NCBI GenBank assembly: GCA_013365325.1
Contig: JABVXV010000030.1
Span: 1-64,000 of the forward strand
Direction of reading: 5' to 3'
DNA from: Dipetalonema caudispina
Taxonomy: Eukaryota > Nematoda > Chromadorea > Rhabditida > Onchocercidae
Length of the DNA: 64,000 nucleotides
Made by a program: the position numbers and the translations under genes
Notes under the pieces: generated by a model
The model's database searches: none
What the model was told of the DNA's origin: nothing
The model's input: only the letters and a program-made list of their open reading frames with translations
In this document: piece by piece, positions 1-13,700 of the stretch
How the letters are laid out: each line of letters begins with the position of its first letter
Position numbering within the stretch: the first letter of the stretch is position 1

Positions 1-165
<165 letters not shown>

Positions 166-179
166 CAGTGTCATACTAC

Positions 180-345
180 TGCTACTATTAATAATAATAA
201 TACTAATATTTCTTACCACTTACTATTACTACTAATAGTAGTAATGATAATAATATGATAACAATAGCAATAATAGTAATAGTAATGATGATATTGATAA
301 TGATGGTGATGATAATGATAATAATAATAGCAATAATAATCAGCT
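180..345. repeat. Degenerate AAT/ATG/ATA triplet repeat
   Basis: A mixed run of AAT, ATA, GTA and GATGAT triplets directly follows the TTA array. It looks like a decayed extension of the same microsatellite on the opposite motif strand. Confidence 0.8.
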
Positions 346-3300
346 AGGTTAATATGGTATGAAATGAGTATGTTGAAGGACAGATGTATAAATGATGTCA
401 GTGACGCCTTACCTTCCCTCTCCTCACCTTATTTCCAATTCCGCGTTCATTCGACATTGAATCCATTCTGCTCCTCTCACTTTATCCTTTAAAAGAACTT
501 CAAATTAAGATCTTTCTCACTTTTTCCCAACAGTTGAACCTTTCCCAGAATCTAATTTTACTTATTCATGAATTCAACTTAGTTTAATTTAATTCAACCT
601 TATTCAATTATTTAGTTCGTTTTCATGCATACTCTTCAATCAGGTTAAATTGCTACTGATTATATTGTACTAATTCTTGCACATTTCAGGTTACAAAATC
701 TCCAATCTATTTTGCATTTCTCAATCTTGTTGCTTCCTATAAATGTTTTTATTTAAATATGTTTTATTGCTCATGTCCCATTTCAATCTCCTTTTTTTTT
801 TGGCTTTTTGCTATGACAACTGCAGATCAAAGAGCAAACTTTAGTTTACTCATTACAACTATTACTGATTATTGTACATCCCTCGATCATACTTTAGTAA
901 GGGTTTGAAATGATTCATAAGATGAAATTTTAAAATCCACCAATAAAATGTTATCGTATTTCATTCAGAGGTGCACTTTCATTTTACAATCTGTTTCATA
1001 TCATGTTGTAGTTCCATTTAGATATTTCACTCTTATTCAAATTCCCCCATGTTTGTGTTAGCTATCTGACTTCTCCTAAGATAAGTACTTGATGAAATTT
1101 CATTCTAGAAATAGTACTGTCTATCGTCAGTTTAAAAAAAAAATTATGAGATTTTCATACATTTCAATAATCATGAAAGATATATTTACCAATCAGGGAA
1201 GAAGTAAAGATTAAAAATGCTAATTATTATTCGGATACTTGAATGAAATTAATTGCTCATTACATGGAGTAGCCACATGACAAAATGGATTGTTGCTTGT
1301 AATTTTAGTTCATTCTAAAATGTTATATCAATTTTTTTTTTTGCTTTATCCCCTGCTTTCTCCTACTCACATTCCTTCTCCCTTCTTAAAGAGTTTACCT
1401 CTTTCTTCCATTAACTTGACATTTACAGGTTACACCACCCCCATTACTTCTCACTTTTACACTTCTGAAACTCCCAACACACCTAAATTGCATCTCTTGT
1501 CATTATTCTTTTGAAATAAAACTGCCCTCCCTTCAAATAGTTGTTCAGATATTTGAAAAGCGGTAATTTAAAAAAGAGATTAGTTGCCAAAGTGGATATT
1601 TTCTAAAGTCAAAACTGAGCAATATAATTTTCCTACTACTACATTGTTGTCATTGGTCAAATGTCTCACAGTGGAAAAGATCGTTCTAATCAATACATTC
1701 ACCTACAATATTGCCATTACCACTGTCGTCCATCCAGGCAACGATCATTGTCGTCCTCGCTGTCACTGGACTGTTTCAGTTCTCTCCTTTACTCCTAAAA
1801 ATAATTCCCATTGATTTTCCTTCGGTCGTCTTAATTTTTGTATACCTCTGATTTAGATGTCTTATGATTGTCCGATTTCAGAGGGATAAGCACTAAGTTC
1901 TGCATTATCCCAAAAAAAATATAATTCTTTTTTACCACAAATCACAAATGGCTACGAATGTTTATTTCCTTTCTATTCTACCTTATTCTAACTTTTTCAT
2001 AAGGATTTCGCTCCTTTTCCTTCTCTCATTTAGTGTCGAAACTTATTTTTGTGCCGACTTCTACCGCATTCTACTTCGTATTTTCCTTTCCAAACCTAAT
2101 TCTCGAAAATTTTTTTCTTTATATTTATCATTACTATTGAACAAAATACTCATTCATCGTAATAACTTCATACCTGAGAAATTCCATTCGAGCCAAAGTC
2201 TTTTTATGATGATAAATTGACGGGATTAATCTATTTTTTGAACTTTCTAAAAAGCTGAACTGATTTTCGAATGATTAATTCTCTTCCATCATTTCCATTT
2301 ATTTTCTTTCTGACAGCTATAGAGTATAAGTATGAAGGAAATAAATAAGAATTATAGGATTGAAAAACTCAATTTCAATCCGCTGAAAGTTGAAATAAAT
2401 TGTAGTAAATAACAGTGGTACCTTAACGAGTGATAATTCCTTCTATCACCACGAAATAGATTGCTGGCTTTACTTTTATTTAGATTTCGACTTATCGTGA
2501 TTATGAGACAACATAGCGGTCTTAACCATTTAACGAGGAAAAATTTCCTCATTCACTGATAAAATTATAATTTTGTGGTTTAAATTAAAAAATATATGTA
2601 TCGCATTATCAGAACGAAGTTAATTCGCTTCTTTTAAATTTGTTGATAGTATTTATATTGCAAATACTACTGGATAATTTGAAATTTTTTACGAGATTCC
2701 ATCGGGTCACTGATTTCGAATTTTCTTCATTTCGTTCATCATTTATTTAATATCATTAGCAGCGCATTAGTGATATTGCTGTTCTTGCTTATGAAACATT
2801 GTTCCTGATCGATTAAATTGGCTTAGGAAATTAACTACAAATTGAGGATGAGAAAGTTTCAGGCAGCTTACGTTTATAGGGCCAAAAAATCAGTGGTATA
2901 TTCATCCATCGTCATATTTTTGACTGTTTTCTAACCAATTTCCGATAATAATTCAGTTCATTAAGTTGGTTAGAGAGTTCATCAAAGTTTGAGAGAATCC
3001 CTACAAAAACGAATCTCTGACAAATATTTTGAACTTGTCACTTATCTCACTCACAGTAGATTGCTAATGATTTGATGTGTGGAAAAAAAATTAAATTAAA
3101 GAATAGTCTAAAATAAACATTGTTACTATGACTGTAAAATTAGATACTAAATCGAATTGTTTGACAATCAGCAGGATAATGAATAAGTACTGAATCTGAC
3201 GATGATTTTGCCTATCACATGCAATGCAAAATTCGTTTTGTATCAACTAACTTAATGCATTTCAAACTGGATAAATGCCGTTCTCTTAGTAAATTACATT

Positions 3301-6300
3301 CTAAAATTCCACAGAAGATCATTTTTCAATTGAAAATATTTTTTCATCCTAAACGATGAGGAGTTCATTGCAAAATTTGTTACCTCAACTATTCACATCT
3401 CAAAAAATTGAGTCAAAAAAGTGATGTCATAATAGATGAAGCATGTAATGCAAAATTTATGGATGATTTGTGCAGAGATCTTTGCAAATTATTCATCCTT
3501 TCCATTTGCAATCTTCTCGTCATAATTTATGAAAGAGAGCAGGTAGAAAGGTAAAAGGAATAAATGATAATAGCTTGCTTGTGTTTATTTAGTAAGCTAT
3601 CATCATCTTTCTCGACACTATTCATGCTCAAGAAGAATAAAATAAATGATCAGTGTACGTCGATTTTTGACTCTTTTGATGATAAATTGTTCCCTCATTT
3701 TCCTGTCACCTACTCTCCAACACATTGATAGCATTGTCACCGAATGGGAAATATATTGTGCTATTTTCTCCTAATGTTTATAACACCATAACCCTCGAAA
3801 TGTCAACTACCCTTATGACCATACAATATTCAATCCATACTTTTGTATATCATAAAAATGAGAAGACTTATTCTAAGGCAATTCTGGCGTAAAAAAAGTA
3901 CAATGACTTTAGTACAGCTGTACCAAAAATACAGTAATATCTTTATTCATCCTATCATTGAAGCGAAAGGATGCATTGATTTTCAAGTTTTAATGTTTTT
4001 GATGCTATTATAATGTCATCTTTATCTCATATCCTTTCCCAATCAGTGAAATTATCTAACTAACATTTTATTAATAAAAAATTTCCTTAGCATCCATATC
4101 AATTGATTTATATTGATGGGATGAGGTATGATTATAACCTATCATTGCTGTGTCGTTATTTGTTAGATATGAGGGATGGGTGCTCCTTCAACATTTATTT
4201 GTTCGCGCTTAACCGACTGTTTGTCAACCAGCGAGCTTCATCGGTGCTTTCCAAATACATTTCCTTTTCTCCATGGATACCTACACTGCCATCTAATACT
4301 TAACTCGTTAACTTAACTATTGTCCTTTCCAAAAGCTTTCTCAATCACTGATCTTACTGTCATATCTAAGAAAAATCCATCTGTTGTCCATTTTTTTTAT
4401 CCTACCTCCAACAATTTTCCATAAACCTGTAATACGGATGGTATTTTTGTACAGTATTCTGTCAACCACATCATCTGATATCAATTTTTCTTTTCCATTC
4501 TTTTTTAGAATGAAATTTTCCGTTGAGAATATGTTTGCTTCCTCTCATGATAGATAAGAATTTTAACGGCACTTTTTTTTTTTTTTAAATATGTTACGTT
4601 GCGAACTTTGTATCACAAAGTCCCTTGTGTAGTGCATTTTTGACTATTCGAGAATTATAATGCTGCAATTATGATAAATTTTGTTAAATTCAATGATTAT
4701 TGATTATATTGAATGTAAATTAATGATTTTTTAAGAAGTTTACAATATTCGTCGTTATTATATCAATATCCAAGCTAATCAAACTGATATAATGCTAATT
4801 GTTGTAATTCTTGTACAACAGAAATATAGCTAAGTTAATTGCAACACGTGCCTGTTTAGTTGACTATAATCTGTACTGCTCATTTTTATATGGGTACATT
4901 TACATTAAAAACTATCATGCGGAAAATTTATTCATGGAAGTGCAAATGAGACAATGGTAAGCTTGCTCATCTATAATTCTTAAAGAATAAGTTACCTGAA
5001 GAATTCCTGCAGCTAACTTTTTGATGGTTAATAAATTCGAGAACAAAAACTTCTTGCTGTTAAATACCTCTTTGATGGTTGTGGTAATATCTAAAGTATC
5101 AGGCAAAGGAGGTCCATGAATTCTGCAGTTATAAGAGATAACTTAAGGTGATTGAAAGACAGCTCAGAATATACGGATGCTGAGTTAATTTACAATCTTT
5201 TATGATTATAAAAGTACTAAAAGAAAAAAGAAATTCAATAAGTGGAAATTTTAATTTGGCTACGGCCATTAAGAGCAGTAGTAATTGCACATTGTTGTTC
5301 AACACTTTGCAATTCATCTTCAAGTTAAATTGTTTTGTTTCGTAAGAAGTTGTCTCCATTTGTCATTAAACCTCCCAGAAGACATCTATGAAATTTGTTT
5401 TATATTGAACAGCATTGCATCTAATGAAATAATGTTACACACAATTCGTTCATATTTTCTCACTAATTGGAAACAAAACATTGATTAATTTCCATGTCTC
5501 AGACCACTTTTTTTTTCACAGTGAAAGTTGGAAGATTATCGCTAGTTGTCGTTGATAAAGATTTTTTTCACAAAACCCAAATTTTGTAGGCGAAATTCTT
5601 TTTGAAACATGAAAACATAATTTTGGAAGAGGATGTCAAAATATCATCACTTCAGAAATGATCAGATGATTCTGAAGCAGCGAAATTATCCGCAAAAATT
5701 TCTAGCATGTATCAGGGAGGTACAAATGATTCTGTCAATATTACATCAACATTTTGTTAGAGATAAACTTCAAAATTTTCTGCCTACTCTCTTATCAACC
5801 CACTTCTGTACTGATTAATATTGTAGCGGTTTTAATTCAGTGGTTGATAAACGTTATTTAAATTCCCATTACGCAATAATTAAATCTGAATTTTATCAGA
5901 TTCATTGCTAACGGCCTAGTGTGATACCCATTCTAATGCAGTTAATTGTTCAATTCTATCAGTTTACCGTTTTTCTATGAATTACATGTAATGCCTATCA
6001 GCAATGGGACTTTGTAAAATATCTACGATTAACAAACCTAATATAACATTAATAGCAGAAATGTTGAATTAATACTGAAGTTGATTTTTGTACAAATTTC
6101 ATTTTTTTTTGAATTGTAATTGTTTTTTTTTTTTTTTCGGATTTTTCCATCATTATTCTGTTTCCACTCTTTGGCCATCTTCTATTTTCTTTGTTCTTCT
6201 TCTTCTATTCCTTCGCTATCTTACTCTTGGCTCTAAGTTTTTCAATAATAGTATTTCTAAAATGAATCGTTGATAACGATTGCTGTCGAAAAGAGTGAAG

Positions 6301-9300
6301 ACAAGGTCATCGACAGCTCCATTTATATATTTCATTTTCTTTTTGAACCAAAACATACATATGCATGCATAAACAGCAGAAATATATATCTTAACATATG
6401 TAAAGTTGTTGATAATTAATTTGCAAGTCACTTAGGAAGATTGAGAATTAGGAGTTTATGCTTGTGAGAGATGTATGTAGAGGGAAGATCGTTCGAAGAC
6501 CGGTAGGAAAATAATGGACGTTGGAAAATGCATAGCAGTGATGAAATAGAGCTTCAGCATTTCTGAATTTAATTCCGCCGATAAATAAAAGTTAACAAAT
6601 AGAAAGGAAAAGATTTTTCTTTCTTTTCTTAAATTTGTAAATGGTGCTTATTTTGTCAACATCCGATAAGTTTGATTTGGCTGTGTTGAATAACATCATT
6701 CTACGTCATTCATATGTCGTAAAACGCAAAGTGCTTGAATATGCAGTTGCTCTTGGATAATTTAATTGTAGGGTCGATGGACGAGAAAAGGTTATCGGAC
6801 ATTTGGGCAAATGAGTAAAATGCTTGCTATTCTGTAAGCCTTGGGAAGTTATGAAAATTAAGATAAATTTCTTCATTAGTAGTAATTATTGCTATTGTTG
6901 CAGCTATAAAAGTAAAATATTTTACTATTGATAGTTGCCTTCGAAATATCTTTTCGATTATCAGTTCTTTTTTTTTTTTTAAATCACCAATGAATCATCA
7001 CTCGGAATTTCGATACAACTAAGCTGTTTGTTGTTTTCCCGAGCGGGCTGTCACCGTTGTGTATTTTCTGATGTTTTATCGTATTAGGATTTCAAGGACA
7101 ATTTTATGTCAATTCTGCCAATAGTGACATTCCCGGGACTTCTTCATTTGAAACTAAGAAAAGAAACTTTGAGCTTTAGCGCTTATGGCAAATAAGGCAG
7201 ATTTCAGAATTCCTCGTTTTCAATTTTCCGTATATTTTTTTGAAAATTTTTATTTTTGTGTCAATATAAGGTGGGCAGCTTTCAACAACCTTTCAAAATT
7301 ACGTTTAATCTTCACTCGTTCCATCATTCAATCATCAGTTCTGTGTTACATGCTAACTGGATAAACGTAAGTGGAAATATATGATATATGTGTGTAATGT
7401 ACAAAATTTTGTGGTAGATTTGTCGGAGAAGTGAACTAGATCGATATACACTACACATATCCGCTGATTGCCTCTCCTTCTGCGCACAAACACGAATTAA
7501 TTAATGTATGTTGAATTAAGATGATTGATTGATCGATAGGCACAGTGACGAAAAATTCTAAACTTCGCTCTGGAGAATCAAAAGTTTTGCCAATTTGTAG
7601 ACAGGTATATTTTTGAAAAGTGAAGTATTACCTATTTTTGACAATTAGCTTTTCTGGATTTCTCCGAACTCTGTTATTCAAAATTCGTGATATAACTGCT
7701 CTTTTTATAATTGTTCGGCATATTAATATAATGCCGCTTTAGTGATTTAATCTTTAAGCTGTGAAAACTGAATAGATGTACATTTGCTCATTTTATAGCT
7801 TATCCAAGAAAATTCAAAATCTTTCACTAAGCAAAAGTTTGTTTCAAATATACTTAAGAAAAGAGTAAACTCTTCCATTGGTAAGTTTTGAGAAAAATCC
7901 TTGGAAAAATCTTGGAAAAGATTTGCGGAGATTCAGAATTGTGATGAAAAACTAAGACGAAATGAATGCTTGGGTAGAGAAACAATAAAAAATAGATGTT
8001 TAGCATAAAATTAAGGTGATGTGAATTTAGAATGGGAGATAGGGTAAAAGTTTCTATTTGGAGTAAAAGTTTTACTTGTGATATAAGTCCGAAGGTGCTA
8101 AAAAAAGTTTTGTCATCAATAGAGTTAAAGAATTTTTCGTCCACTCACAACATTTCTCAAAAACTTTGTTCAACCAAGCACGGAAATTTTAGTGAACATA
8201 TGGAAAGATAATATTTGGGTTTAAACTTGCTTGGATTTCATATTTCATTGAAGAAATTTTCAGAATTTGCGCTTTTTTTCTATCTCTCACTTTTTTACTT
8301 CATTCTCTTTTAATTTAGAATTATATTATATTTATAAATTCAAATTCAGAAAATATTATATGCTACCCTCTGTTTTCTTAAAATGCAACAGAAGAAATTC
8401 TGGTAATATGATAACTTGTAAGTTTATTTCGAATTCTTTATCGGATTTTTACGAGCAATCCAATTAAATTAAGTGAAGAATTTTCAAAAAGCACCGCCTT
8501 CCTACTTCTATATTGTTGCATTTTTTTGGCAGTTTCATTGATTGATAAGAACAATTTCTTTAAAAGTTAACAGGTTTGAAAGAAATGAATATGGCAATTT
8601 CTTGCAACTTTCAGCAAATCGTTCGTCTTAATGCTTACATATTGCCTTCCTTTGGATATTTCCGATAGTTCATCTTTCTTTTCGAAACTTTCTTATTCGA
8701 GTGCTAATTTTGATTCACTTCAAGATTTTTACTTCTGAAGTTTATCATAATCCTACTCTTCATGATCTCTAATCTAATTGTACCGCCGATTATTTCCTTC
8801 CATGACAGTTTGCAATAAGTGATAGCTTATCGCTAAATGAAGCCTTTCAATTGAACAGCGTTGAATTGTTGTTTGAAATGTGATAAGTTTAAATAAATTT
8901 CTTGTTTTGCTCAAGTCATCGAACTTGTGTAATGGTTTTATCAAATTAACTAAAAAGTAATTAAAAAAGAATTTGAAATTAAGAGATGAAATCTAAAATT
9001 AAGGTATAAATGTACTTGATAAATGGTACTTAAGTTTTTAATTTGAGCTGTTTTCTGATCTTTTATTTCTGTTTTTTTTTATTACTTGCTGGTGGAATAC
9101 ATATTTACTAATATGATTCAGTTTTAAGTCAGGAAGATGGTCTAATACTCAACAAATTTTCTTCATACTAAGCTATTTTGTCGTCAAAACTTTGTAGAAA
9201 AATATTTGTTCACTGACTTTTGACTTTAATCACTCGTCAAAGATGAAAATTTCCAAAGATAACAATGTACATGAAGTTAATAGCATATACTTTGCAGCCA

Positions 9301-10690
9301 GGAAAAAAATTTTAACCATTTATTTTTTTGTTACAATGAAAATTGCATTTTCTAAGCAAATTGCCTCGCAAAGTTTTGCTTTTTTAAACGGAAATTTGCC
9401 CTAATTTAGTCCATATGCAAAAATTTCTGAAAAGGATACCAAAAATCTGTTCACTTATAACGATATTTTTTGGTGAATTAAGAAATTAAATGATATCATT
9501 GGTATTTTCAGAGAACCGAACATATATTTTCTGTCATTTAATTTAGTTAAATCATTTCATATCTTCCAACTTCTTCGATTTCTTCTTTCTTCTGATTATT
9601 CCAACCGAATTTATTTTGCATTTTTGCTTCTTCAGTTAATTTATGTTCAATTAGAAGTGGGTGAGAATATTTGGTTGTTACAAAATGGGAAAAATGAATA
9701 GTTTTAATTGAAAGATAATACTTGGCACAAATGTAATAATAATTGTGGGATTTTTGTATAGTAAAAAAAAGTGATCGTGATATCAGCAGATTTTCTGGAA
9801 TAAGAAAATCGGTGATCGAAAAGTCTTATGAACAATCTTCTTTCCTGCAGCGTCCCGAGAGCAGTAATTTTGCGCCCATTAAACTGTTTTTACTCATTAC
9901 TCTGTTCTTTTATTAAAATTCAGAATTATAGCTTAAGAGAAGCTAATAAACCTAGGAAGATCAGTATCAATGAAATGTAAAGGCAGAGAAGTATTTCTGG
10001 GCATGATATGGAATAAATTCTGTAAATAATTTGAACTGTTTTAACTTCAGCCATTAATTTTCATAAACGAAAATTATGTCTTCCTTCCCTCGTTTTCCCA
10101 AATTTGATATTTTAGAATGTACACTAAATTTAGTGAAATGGCTATTTTTCGGAAATTATTTAATTTTTGCGTCATTTTCCAAATGACATCATTTTTAAGA
10201 TGTTTCATAAATTATAATTATTTGAAAATCTGTCGTTTTAATTTAAATAAAATAAGCACATTGGTCAAAATTCAATGCTCTATTTTTAAATTTGAACATT
10301 GCGCATTACGTTCGTAAATTAAAATTTTTTCTAGTAAAAATTAGTTTTTTTAATAAATCGATAGAATGTGATAGCTTGCTCGATTATCGATTCAGAGCCA
10401 ATGGATGGCAATTTATATTTAAGAATTAGTAATTGTAAGAAAAGCAATTTCACTCATTCATTAGGTATTACTTATATTACTGTAATTATTATACTAACAT
10501 TTGCTTTTTTGTTGCTTAATTCTTTTTTTGTTTCAAACATTTTGTAAGTATTGCGGTATTGCCTAACACTTTTTTCATCAAGGATTTTAATGCGATGTAG
10601 ATGGATGGTAGTTCTGATTGCTGGATCGTGAAATTGCGGTTTTTTTTCCCGATAGCAATTGGCATTAAATCTAGAATTTGTTTATTTTGC
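346..10690. other. AT-rich intergenic or upstream region, no gene supported
   Basis: About 10 kb with many stop codons in all frames, poly-A/T runs and no reading frame above about 95 codons that resembles a protein family. The longest frames (near 1584, 1948, 4103 and 7854) have low-complexity compositions and no paired splice sites. It probably contains the promoter of the SHANK gene that begins at 10.7 kb, and could hold 5' UTR exons that cannot be recognised by eye. Confidence 0.6.
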
Positions 10691-10692
10691 AG
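10691..10692 (+). promoter_or_regulatory. Candidate 3' splice (trans-splice) acceptor before shn-1 ATG
   Basis: A T-rich tract ending in TTTTGCAG at 10692 lies 45 nt upstream of the probable start codon at 10738. In nematodes such an outron acceptor receives a spliced leader. A cis-spliced 5' UTR exon is the alternative. Confidence 0.4.
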
Positions 10693-10737
10693 ATTATATG
10701 TATCAGGTATGGTAGTATTGTGGAATACTTGATGACT

Positions 10738-13700
10738 ATGGCAGATGATGATGTGTTGAATATACAAATTTTCATTCCCGAACTTCATATTCAGGTTAGT
10801 GAGGAAATTTTTTTGTACTTTTCTAAAATATTTACATCTTATCCAATGCAACACATCTTCTCCTTCATCACTAATCAGTTCACCTTGAGATGTTTGGAAT
10901 TCAGATTTTGAAAAAGAAAAAAAAAAAAATGATAACAAAGTTGTGAGCAAACAAACAGACATACGTAAACGATAGTTGGAAAACTTTTTATAAGACACAT
11001 AACAGGCAATTTTTTATGCTTCAGAGCACAAATTTATGTTTGCAAATGTACGAAATTAATGGTTAAATGAATGTTTAATGACTTTGCTTGACAAGTTACA
11101 GCCAGCGGTAGAATAAGCAATGTTAGCAATTGGTGACAAAGCATGCATTTAATCTTTTCTGTTTGTTTGTTGAAGAGAAAAAGCATTACTTTCTTTTTTC
11201 GACATTGCTTGATCAGAAATGATCAAGAAAGAGAAAAAGTAATACAGTACTCAATTATGCTTTATTTATATCTTTAAATGTACAAGATAGTCAATAAGAA
11301 GTAATGCCAATACCTATACGGTACTTATTTTTACATACTGAGTGACTCTTTATTGTTATAGCAGTACTTAAACAAAAAACAAATGATCTTCAAATTTTCA
11401 ATAAATTTCACTGAGATGAAAATTCTACATGGAATGATGTATGTTTAAATTATCTTAGTGATTAGTTGTGAAGTCAAAAGCATTGGTGTGGAAAATTATT
11501 GATTTATAGAAATGTTTGGTTGTGAATCTTGATGAGAAAGTTTGGGAAATCAAAGGGCGACTTATCCAATCGCTTCAGAATGTATGTTTACATTTTTGCG
11601 GGGTTTCAATTTTCTTTTTTTTTGAATTCTTCTTATGGTTAATTTAATAAAACATTCTTGTTCTTTTGAGATTCTTGCTCTTTGACAATTTCTCTCTCAT
11701 GAAGTTAACAGATCTTGATTGTTTACTTGTCTGCTTTCATAAATTTTGATTAATTATGAGTGATTATTAAAAATCTTATGCACTAAAGGGTACCTTGCAT
11801 AATTCATAACAATGCGCAGTATTTTTTAATTTTTTTATGACTTTGCCAAAATCATGCACGACTTGAATTTTGGATAAATTTCACAACTTCCTCTAATGTT
11901 ATCATATAATTGCGCGAGAGATTGTTTGAAATTTGAGCAAGTAACAATGACAATTGCAAATTAAAAATGTCGACAACTTACAATTCTTAAAAATGTTATC
12001 ACTGCTGACGAAATAAAAAAGAGAGTTGATCTGATGATTATTGATTTTCCTCTGAACTAATATGTTGCAGAAGTTACCGCAGTCATTCAACTATGGCTTA
12101 TTTCTGCCACCTTGCGATGGTCGCGCTGGCAAATTCCTGCTGGAAGACCGTCCGATACGTGAATATCCATTTCACGATTGTGTCCCTTATCTTGAGGTTA
12201 TTTTCATCTAACATCCCTTTCAGTTTTAAAACTTGATCAACACTTTAATAAGCTTTTATTATTGGAATATTTATTGTATCTCAATAATCCCTTATTATCT
12301 CAGTTTTCACAACCTCTGGTGATTTTTTTAAATGAAAAAAATAAATTCAAGAAAAGAAACCTTTGTTCATTCTTTTCCAAAACTTTCCATGCTGGCAATA
12401 ATAACAATAAATTATAAGTACTTAAAGGAAGTGATTGTTTAATAAAACACTCATAATAGATTGATCGCCTTTTACTGAAGTTTTCAGCTTACTTTTTATT
12501 GAATTCCTGAATTTGATTCCTTAAAATAGCAAACGAAATTTTAATAAATAAACAACCAAAGTCTTTCATTTAAGCTCAAATACAAAAAGCGGGTCTACAA
12601 AATGTTGAACATTGATGAAAAGCAATTGGAAAAATTACATACTAAGGTAAATTTATTGGATTGTTTCTTTCTATTAAATAAAGTGGAAAAATGGCATTTT
12701 ATCCTTTTTTATTTCTCAGTTATATTCATATTTCAGTCAAATTTGAAGAAATTCATGAATCACATTGCTCTTGGACAGTTGAAAAAGGTAGAAGAGATGT
12801 GTTCTGCGGGATTCGATCCTAATTTTCATGATAATGAGGGAAAGACACCACTGACGATGGTATGCTCATTACCGCACAACGAAAATTTTATTAAAACGCT
12901 GGTGGAACATGGAGCACACGTTGATTTCCGAAACACTGATGGACAGGTAATATATCATAAGATCAGTTTAATCATTATCAGTTGAAATATGAAGCTATAT
13001 ATTTTAGTCTAAATGGAAATATAGCTTATGACTATTTCGGCTATTAAGAGCTACAGTCCTTTGGAACTAAATTAGAATTTGAAGTTAGGTAAAATAGAGC
13101 GGGTTTTGATCATTAAACTCGCTTAATCATTGAAAATACCCCCATATTATATAGAAACTAATGCAGATTTTATCAGTAAGTTCCAGGAAACATTTTGACA
13201 TTTGAGTATTATAGGATGATGTTATCATATATCATATCAATAATGTAATCAATTCTACTATTATATTTTGCAATATCAATAAATTAAAGAGATGTTGATG
13301 ATTCTGGAACATTTTGTAGACAGCAATGCATAAGGCAGCGTATTGGTCTTTGGCGGAAAACGTGAATTGTTTGCTAGAACTTGGTGCATCACCAAACTAT
13401 CGTGATCCACTTGGCCTGACACCACTTTACTACAACATGTTGCAAAGTAGTTCAAAATCATCAGTAGCCCAAATGTTGCTCTATAATTATTCAGATATTG
13501 CTGTAACTGATTTGGATAAAAATCATGAAATACATCAGGTTTGTACTGTTATTTCTGGGTTAGTTATGAGACATAATTTCCAGGTTCTTTTATACTCAGT
13601 TAGGATTTCATAATTAAATCTCAAAAAGTTTAAGGAAATTAAGATCAACTTTTTCTATAAATTTTAAATATTTAATAAAAGTTTCAATAATTTATGATAT

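Noticed and set aside
5153..5170. miR-71 seed-like TGAAAGACAG
   Set aside because: The match stops after the seed and there is no complementary arm nearby.
10516..10998. 160-codon minus-strand frame
   Set aside because: It is antisense to the first shn-1 exon, AT-driven in composition and has no family resemblance. The plus strand carries the conserved PELHIQ exon.
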